Source: Paraspadella gotoi
Lineage: Eukaryota; Chaetognatha
Assembly: GCA_051294375.1 (NCBI GenBank)
Contig: JBJCIZ010000040.1
Span: 100,785 to 164,784 of the forward strand
Length of the DNA stretch: 64,000 bases
Direction of reading: 5' to 3'
Shown: piece after piece, positions 58,301 through 64,000 of the stretch
How positions within the stretch are numbered: the first letter of the stretch is position 1
How the letters are laid out: the number at the start of each line of letters is the position of its first letter
The notes under the pieces: generated by a model
What the model saw: the letters and a program-made list of their open reading frames with translations, nothing else
Told to the model about the DNA's origin: nothing
Database searches by the model: none
Translations under genes and position numbers: made by a program

Positions 58301-58961
58301 AAATAAAAATATTTCTATTAATGCATTGTGTAATCTTTACAATTTTTTACATTTGTACCAATTTTCATATAAATTCTTTAATTTACCCTTCCAATCAATT
58401 TTTTAAACTAGGTCCCCAAAGAGCTGGACCTCCCGGTATTTTTGTTGCAGTTCGAGATGGTCACATGATTGACAAAAAAATTTTCTTCCTTGGAAGGAGA
58501 TGGTTGGGCAAAGAGTCTGTTAGTGGCGTCTTCAAAATGATGTTGATCATAGAGGGAAACCACTTTTAAAATTTGTTATGTTCAGATGGCTCAGACAATA
58601 AATGAGCTCGCAAAGTTAAATTATGTTTAAAGCAATTGATTTTGAATTCAGTTATGAGTTTAAAAATGAAGAGATAAGGAAAAAACCTTATTTGTTGGGA
58701 GATTTTTAATGATTTTACTTTGCCACTTTAATTTTAAAATGAAAATTTTCAAGTTAGCGCACATTTAAAATGATTTTTAATGAGATATTTAAAAAATGTA
58801 TCTTTGTATGTATTAAATGGGTAGTCTTTTATTTGTGGACATTTTTTCAAGATGAAAAGGCACAATGAAGAGAAGAAAAGCATCAGAAAAAAGAAAAGGC
58901 ATCCATGGTAGGAGTCCCCCTCTTCCTTTGAAAAAAAAAATGAAATAAAAATATTTTTTAC

Positions 58962-61430
58962 CTCTCATTTGAAAGACAAATGGTTTAAGGTAATCTGGTA
59001 ATGACATAAGCCAGTCTCCAAATAAGTTTTTAAAAGTTGGTGAATAAAATTCAAACAGGGCTTTTGCAATAATAGGGTCACCACCTTGAGCCTCTACGGT
59101 AGTTTGAGTAAACTGCGATTCTTCACTTTCTTCTCCTCCTCCTTTTTTTTCATTTTTTTCTTTCTTGGCATTTTGCTCTTTTTTGGCGGTTTTTGACTTT
59201 TTTGCTTCATTGTTTGCTGCACTCAATCCTACTGCAGTTGAGCTCGATGAACTGGAACTACTTTCACTTTGTAGAGAGTTAGTTATTGCTTTGAATTCTT
59301 TTTCGGCTACATCTGAAAATTCTGTCATTTTCATTTTCTTTTCAGACTTCATTGTTTTGACTATTTTTAATTCACCTCCAAATTCAGCACTGCGTATATA
59401 ATGGCTTCCATATCGTAGTAAGAATTGCTGATATTTTATAGTTCCTCCTATGGCATAATAGGAATCAGGCATGTCAAGATAATCTTGCAAAAACTCTTCT
59501 GAAAGATACTCTGGACTAGAATTATCCAAAGTTAATTCGTACATCATAACATTGATAAATAGAATAGCAAAACATGAACTTGTAGATTTTTGTTCTTCAC
59601 TTTTTTCAGATTTTGACTCTTTTTTTCCTTTGTTTTCTTTTTTAGAGTTTGAATTAGCATTTCCCTCAGCATTTTCAGCAGTAAAGCCAACTGTTTCACC
59701 CACTGCTTTTCCAGCTGCAGCTGCAGCCTTAACAGCATCTGGATTACCCATCGACACATAAGCTCCAGCTGCCGTACCAGCAATTTCACCCACAATCCCA
59801 AGATTGCCTGATGAGCTGTCTGATGAACTGTATTGACTTTTTTCCTGCTCAAACATACCTTCTTGACTTGAGCTTTGTGATTTGCTATCAAGAAATTCAG
59901 AATAGCTCTCTGAAGAAGAAAAAGATCTTGTTTCGGAATCTACTTTATAGATACCAAAGGCATTCATGTTGTCAGGTAACTGTCGATTCATATAATATCT
60001 ACGGTTGTCACACTTTACTTGAATAAGAGTCATCTTTCGACTTTTTGCATTGTAATAACCCCTTCCATCAAACCCAATACCAATAAATGCAGCAGCATCA
60101 AGCATTCTGCTACATCCTTTTGCAGGTATTTTAACTTTTGAGCATGGGTCATCTGGCTTATAACCAGATCCAAAACAGCCTTTCAATATCATTGAACCAG
60201 GACCTGATGGATAGTTGAAAACTTGTGGAGCTCCTTCTGTTTCTTCTTCTGAGCCTGTGGTTGGTTGCTCGACCACATCTTCAGATATGATTACCGAGGA
60301 GGGTTTGAAGGATCCTACATCATTAGATCCAGTATCAGCGTCCAATATAACCTCTTTTTTCTCACCGGGTTCAAGGTTATTTTTTTCCAAATCCTCAATT
60401 AACTCATCTGTACTAGGAAGATTATTTTTAACTTCAGAAACCTGATTTTGTTCTTGTGTTTGGACTTCAACTGCTTGATTAGCTGCATCAGAAATGGCAC
60501 TGGCAATTTCTTGAATTGGTTCGGAGGGAACTTCAGGAAGATTGCTCAATAAATAATCTTTAGCTCCTGAAAATGGATTCGGGATATTTTGTAAAAAGTC
60601 TTTAGCAGATTTGGAAATATTTTTACCCTGTTCCATAAAATTTTTTGCCTGTTGCATTATGTTATCTTTTCCTTTTCCATACATTTGTTTAAAGAAATCT
60701 TTAGTTTCATTCATTGAAGTTGGCAACTGTGAACCAAGTAACTTTTCAGGTACTGACAATATAGAGTCCTTGGCTTCTTGTAATCCACTTTTTAAATAAT
60801 TTTCAAACTCTTCTCTTTTTTTTTGAATTTGATTTGGGAAGTCTGTTAGGTACTTTTTTGTATCAGTTATGCTACTAGAAATATTATTTAAAAATTCATC
60901 TTTTTTTTTACTTAACATATTTGGAATATCTTTTATACTTTTAGTTGCATTTTCAACTCCTCCTTTTACATTTTTTATAAACTCTTCTTTTTTTTGTTTG
61001 ATCATTGCTGGAAATTGATTTATATAAGTTTTAGCCTGATTGATTCCTTTTTGAATATTTTTTGTGAATTCTTCTTGTTTGTCTTTGAACATTCCTGGTA
61101 TTTTTTTAATGTAAGACTTTGCATTTTCCATATCCTTGGAGATTTTCTCTACAAATTGTTTCTTTTTATCCATAAAACTTTTAGGAATATCCGTGATGGA
61201 TTTTTTTGCTGTATTAATTCCAGATTGAACTTGATTAAGAAAATTTTCTTTTTCTTTTAAAACAGCCTCTGGAAATTTTGTTAGTGTATTTTTAGCATTA
61301 GTTATTCCACTAGTAATATCAGTTTCAAATTCCTGTTTTTTTTGCAAAACCGCTTCTGGAAATGTTTTTAAAGCATTGTTGGCTTGTTGGAGAGTATTTG
61401 TAAAATCCTTTAACAATTTTTTATTCGACT
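58962..61430 (-). CDS. MACPF (perforin-type) domain with helical repeats, exon 1 of those visible
   Basis: The exon encodes 822 residues. The acceptor is TTTATTTTAG at 61,431-61,432, so the true start codon and any signal peptide lie upstream. The donor is AGAG|GTAAAA at 58,961. Residues about 20-225 are seven 29-residue repeats of the form (D/K)(F/I)P...KK..F......G(I/M)..AK..I, amphipathic helices kinked at Pro. Then comes an acidic linker. From about 430 to 820 is a MACPF domain: a Gly/Ala-rich first transmembrane-hairpin zone, the signature YGSHYIRSAEFGGEL (about 59,380-59,420), a Ser-rich second hairpin zone with Lys/Glu insertions, and the closing GGDP...W..S(L)P. MACPF proteins form membrane pores in immunity, predation or venom. 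Which role applies here is unknown. Confidence 0.9.
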
Positions 61431-61431
61431 C

Positions 61432-61754
61432 TAAAATAAAAAAAGTATCTTTTTATTACAACTATTAAAGTTAATTTAGTTAAGCTGATGATGGAAGTCA
61501 ATAGCTAAAAACATTCACCAAAATTAAGATTTTAAACTATTTTCTTTCTAAGGCAAAAAATTAAAAAATATATATTTCTGTTTTGATAAATAAATAAGAT
61601 AATTACTACTGAAACTAAAGCAATTTTTAGCTTTTATAGCTATAACAAAAATATTATTTATTTATTCATATCCTATAAGCCAAATCCACTGACAAAGTGA
61701 AAATTAATGATATGTGAAAAACCAATCATTGGAAAAATTTTATTATTTACTATA
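61432..61754. other. Upstream intron, AT-rich
   Basis: No coding frame. It is interrupted on its far side by the plus-strand LTR at about 61,755, so upstream exons of the MACPF gene lie beyond the window or beyond this insertion. Confidence 0.5.
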
Positions 61755-62083
61755 CAAGATAGACGCGGCGTAATCGCCGGAGTCCCCTCCTCCTCCCGAC
61801 TCTCCCCGCTCGCCTCTCGGATTCTCCTCCTCATCCTCCTCCTCCCGTCGCCCCCTCCTCCTCATCCCTACGGCGATCCCCGGGAGCGGGTCAGAGATCG
61901 TCAGTCGTGCTCCATCGCCCATTGGGACCTTACCTCTCCTTCCCTTCCCTCTTATTTTTGTATTTGTCGGTCCTTATATTAGTTTGCTGTGATAATATAT
62001 CTTACCCTTTACTCCTTAGCTCTCTCCGCTAGACCCTAGGCAGGTTAGCGTCTCTCCCTCTAGCTACCTAACCACCCATTCAG
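61755..62083 (+). mobile_element. 5' LTR of a plus-strand retroelement
   Basis: Starts near ACAAGATAGACGC, the same type of edge as the LTRs at 39.1-41.0 kb. It has a C/T-rich, GC-rich first half and an AT-rich part with TTATATTAGTTTG, and ends ACCCATTCA just before the primer site TGGCGCCCAA at 62,084. The matching 3' LTR is outside the window. Confidence 0.6.
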
Positions 62084-62165
62084 TGGCGCCCAATCAGGAT
62101 CTCCCCAAGGTTTAACCTTCCCCAGGATTAAGACTCCCTGCTCTACCGACTAACCGGCTCTAACC
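62084..62165 (-). other. Primer-binding site extended to an antisense tRNA-Lys(CUU)
   Basis: Following the LTR, the minus strand reads in tRNA order: AGCCGGTTAGTCGGTAGAGC, then GGGAGTCTTAATCCT (anticodon CTT), a diverged T-arm with GGTTAAACC, and GATTGGGCGCCA. As in the 40.6 kb element, complementarity extends far beyond the usual 12-18 bases. Confidence 0.6.
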
Positions 62166-64000
62166 CACCCAACCCACCCGTGGGCGGCACACCCATTTTT
62201 TTTTCTCTCTTCCCCTCTTACCTCCCCTCCCACTCGCTTTTTTTCTCTCTCTCTCTCTCGCGTTCTCGTCTTTCTCTCTCTGACATAAAAAAAAATATAT
62301 AGACAAAAAAATAATCCCTCTTTCTATTTTTTTTCTTTTTTCGCAATTTTTTTTTTGATTTTCCGCGATTTTTTGCGATTTTCTGCAATTTTCTGCGATT
62401 TTCCCGGCGAATTTTTCCACCCTACTTTTCGTAAACCCCGGCGAACCTCCTTTTTTCTACCTTTTTCTATTTTTTGCTATTTTTTTCCCCCTTTTTCTAT
62501 TTTTTTAAACTATTCTTTGTAATTTCGTAATCGCGTAAATTCCAGCGAAATTTTTTTCCACTTACCGAGATTTCCGACGATTTCTTTCCCTTTTTCCTCT
62601 CTCGGGCCGTTCCATATCTCGCTCTCTCATGCCGAACGTAAGCAGACCCAAGCTGCTTCGCGAGCCGCTCAAACAAAAACGCCCACCACTTCCCCGTCGA
62701 TGGGCAGCCTGTAAGCGTCGCGAATTTCCCCGTCTCACAAACCACGTGCTCATAGCCTTCGACCGCGACGGCGTTTCATTCACCGTCAGACCAAACTCCC
62801 TCTGGGCCGCCCGCGCTCTCGCCAGAGCATATCACACCTGACCTGTCGATCTTAACTTACTTTCCACTTTTCACCTCTAACCGTTTACCTTTTACCCCTT
62901 TTTAATTTTAAATTTTTAGTTCTTTCATTTTCAATTTCTTCCCATCTCCCATTTACCTTTTTAATCTCTTTATTTTAATCTCTTTATTTCTTCCCATTTC
63001 CCCTTTCCTCTCTCTCTTTATTCTCTCTCTCTTTACTCCTCTCTCTTTATTCTCTCTCTCTTTACTCCTCTCTCTCTTTACTCCTCTCTCTCTTTACTCC
63101 TCTCTCTCTTTATTCTCTCTCTCTTTATTCTTTTTATTTTCTTTATTCTCTCTCTCTTTATTTCTCCCTCTCTTTATTCCCTCTCTCTTAGTTCCCCCCC
63201 TTTCCTCTCTCTCTATCCCTTTCTCCTCTCTCGTTTCCTCCTCTTTATCCTCCCCTTTCCGCCCTCTTTATTCTCTCTCTCTTTACTCCTCTCTCTCTTT
63301 ATTCTCTCTCTCTTTATTCTCTATCTCTTTATTCTCTTTATTCTCTCTCTCTTTATTCTCCCTCTCTTTATTCCCTCTCTCTTTACTCTCCACTTCCCTC
63401 TCTCTCTCTCTCTCCCTTTCTCCTCTCTCGTTTCCTCCCCTCTCTTTTTTTTTCCTTATCCCTTTCCCTTTTCACTCCTTTATCTTCACATTCTCTTTCT
63501 TTCTTTCCCTTCTTCCCCTTCTCTTTCTTTTCTTTACCACCCTTTTCACCACCCTCTCCCTCTCTCTCCCTCAAACCCTGAGACCACGAGATAGCCACAA
63601 CCCCCGTCCCTATCCCCCAATTCCACCTCCCCCCATGTTTCTTCTCCGTCTTTTTTGACAGACACCTCTTGACCCGCCCCGACAAGTAACTAACAAACCA
63701 CGCCTGCTTCACGATCAGCCAGCATCATCGAGCATATTCGATTCCGATCATCGATCACGCATCACCTTCCACTCGACCTTTTTCCAATCTATAATTCCTC
63801 TGACCTCTCCTTTTTTCTCCCCTCCCCAATCTGCTTTCCTTGACCTTCCCTCAGTCTGCCATCTGTTCATACTTGGCCCGTGAATTTCCAGATCCCCTTG
63901 GAATTTCCAGACCCCTTGAGGACACCGAGAACCCGACCGAGCACTTGACCGATCCGGCCACGCACGTTGAGAGAACCCAGATGCCCCTTTAACCCCCCCC
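62166..64000 (+). other. Retroelement leader: CT-rich, gag not recognised
   Basis: C/T-biased sequence with a long CTCTCTCTTTATT/CTTTACTC microsatellite-like region (62,990-63,420), poor in coding signal. A 70-codon frame at 62,629-62,841 (containing HVLIAFDRDGVSFTVRPN) is the best coding candidate but matches no family I know. Predicted Arg/Lys/Glu-rich minus-strand frames are translations of CT repeats. Confidence 0.4.

Larger units (their letters stand above)
56994..58960. other. Intron between exons 1 and 2, with hammerhead elements
   Basis: AT-rich DNA with a CCGTCGATATGTCTGTCCGT tract (57,313), a hammerhead at 57,620-57,660 beside GA tracts, and a complete short element with degenerate hammerheads at 57,900-58,300. 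A 90-codon plus-strand frame at 58,297-58,569 (containing RRWLGKESVSG) has no recognised family. Confidence 0.55.

Noticed and set aside
58297-58569. 90-codon plus-strand frame in the MACPF intron
   Set aside because: It has no recognised family, no splice partner and no second copy. It could be a fragment, but there is not enough to call it a gene.

Overview
The window looks like a repeat-rich, AT-rich animal genome. The evidence is spliced genes with GT-AG introns of kilobase size, Ty3/Gypsy and Penelope-like retroelement remnants, a TRIM element, hammerhead ribozymes of the kind carried by animal Penelope-like elements, and degenerate TTAGGG-type repeats. I cannot name the species. TTAGGG-like motifs and the extracellular domain mix would fit a non-insect invertebrate, but that is inference. 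Several runs of exactly 25 N, and blocks dense in single-base indels, suggest that parts were filled with uncorrected long reads.

The one convincing host gene is on the minus strand, from 61,430 down to 27,883. Six exons have matching splice phases at every junction. They encode about 2,240 residues without reaching either end of the protein. In order they give seven 29-residue amphipathic-helix repeats, a MACPF (perforin-type) domain, a beta-rich domain of uncertain family, a furin/Eph-receptor-like cysteine-rich region of roughly 30 or more short repeats, a discoidin-like segment, and further Eph-like repeats. It reads as a large secreted or surface pore-forming or immune-type protein. The introns are crowded with mobile DNA: a solo LTR 17 bp from a splice acceptor, a complete TRIM, a long-TIR element with telomere-like repeats next to exon 3, and hammerhead-bearing elements in the first intron seen.

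Left third (1-25.3 kb): several copies of a composite repeat. Its parts are a ~1 kb element whose inverted termini each carry a hammerhead ribozyme pointing outwards, a pair of inverted 16-bp minisatellite arrays around a conserved AT-rich core, an LTR/primer-binding-site unit for a tRNA-Leu-primed element, a second LTR-like unit, and Ty3/Gypsy integrase remnants. 1-3.58 kb and 4.44-8.0 kb are inverted copies. 4.4-11.1 kb and 14.6-20.7 kb are direct copies. 22.2-25.26 kb is a further partial copy.

Middle (29.6-50.9 kb): a huge inverted duplication. The left arm holds intact exons 3-5, and the right arm holds the same exons in reverse with many indels. Between the arms lies a short LTR element whose leader is complementary to almost a whole tRNA-Lys(CUU). 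Right of the palindrome are TTAGGG-like repeats, a Penelope-like GIY-YIG endonuclease fragment (53.2 kb) and minisatellite/CT-rich repeats. The window ends (61.75-64 kb) in another LTR, again followed by an antisense tRNA-Lys, then CT-rich leader sequence.
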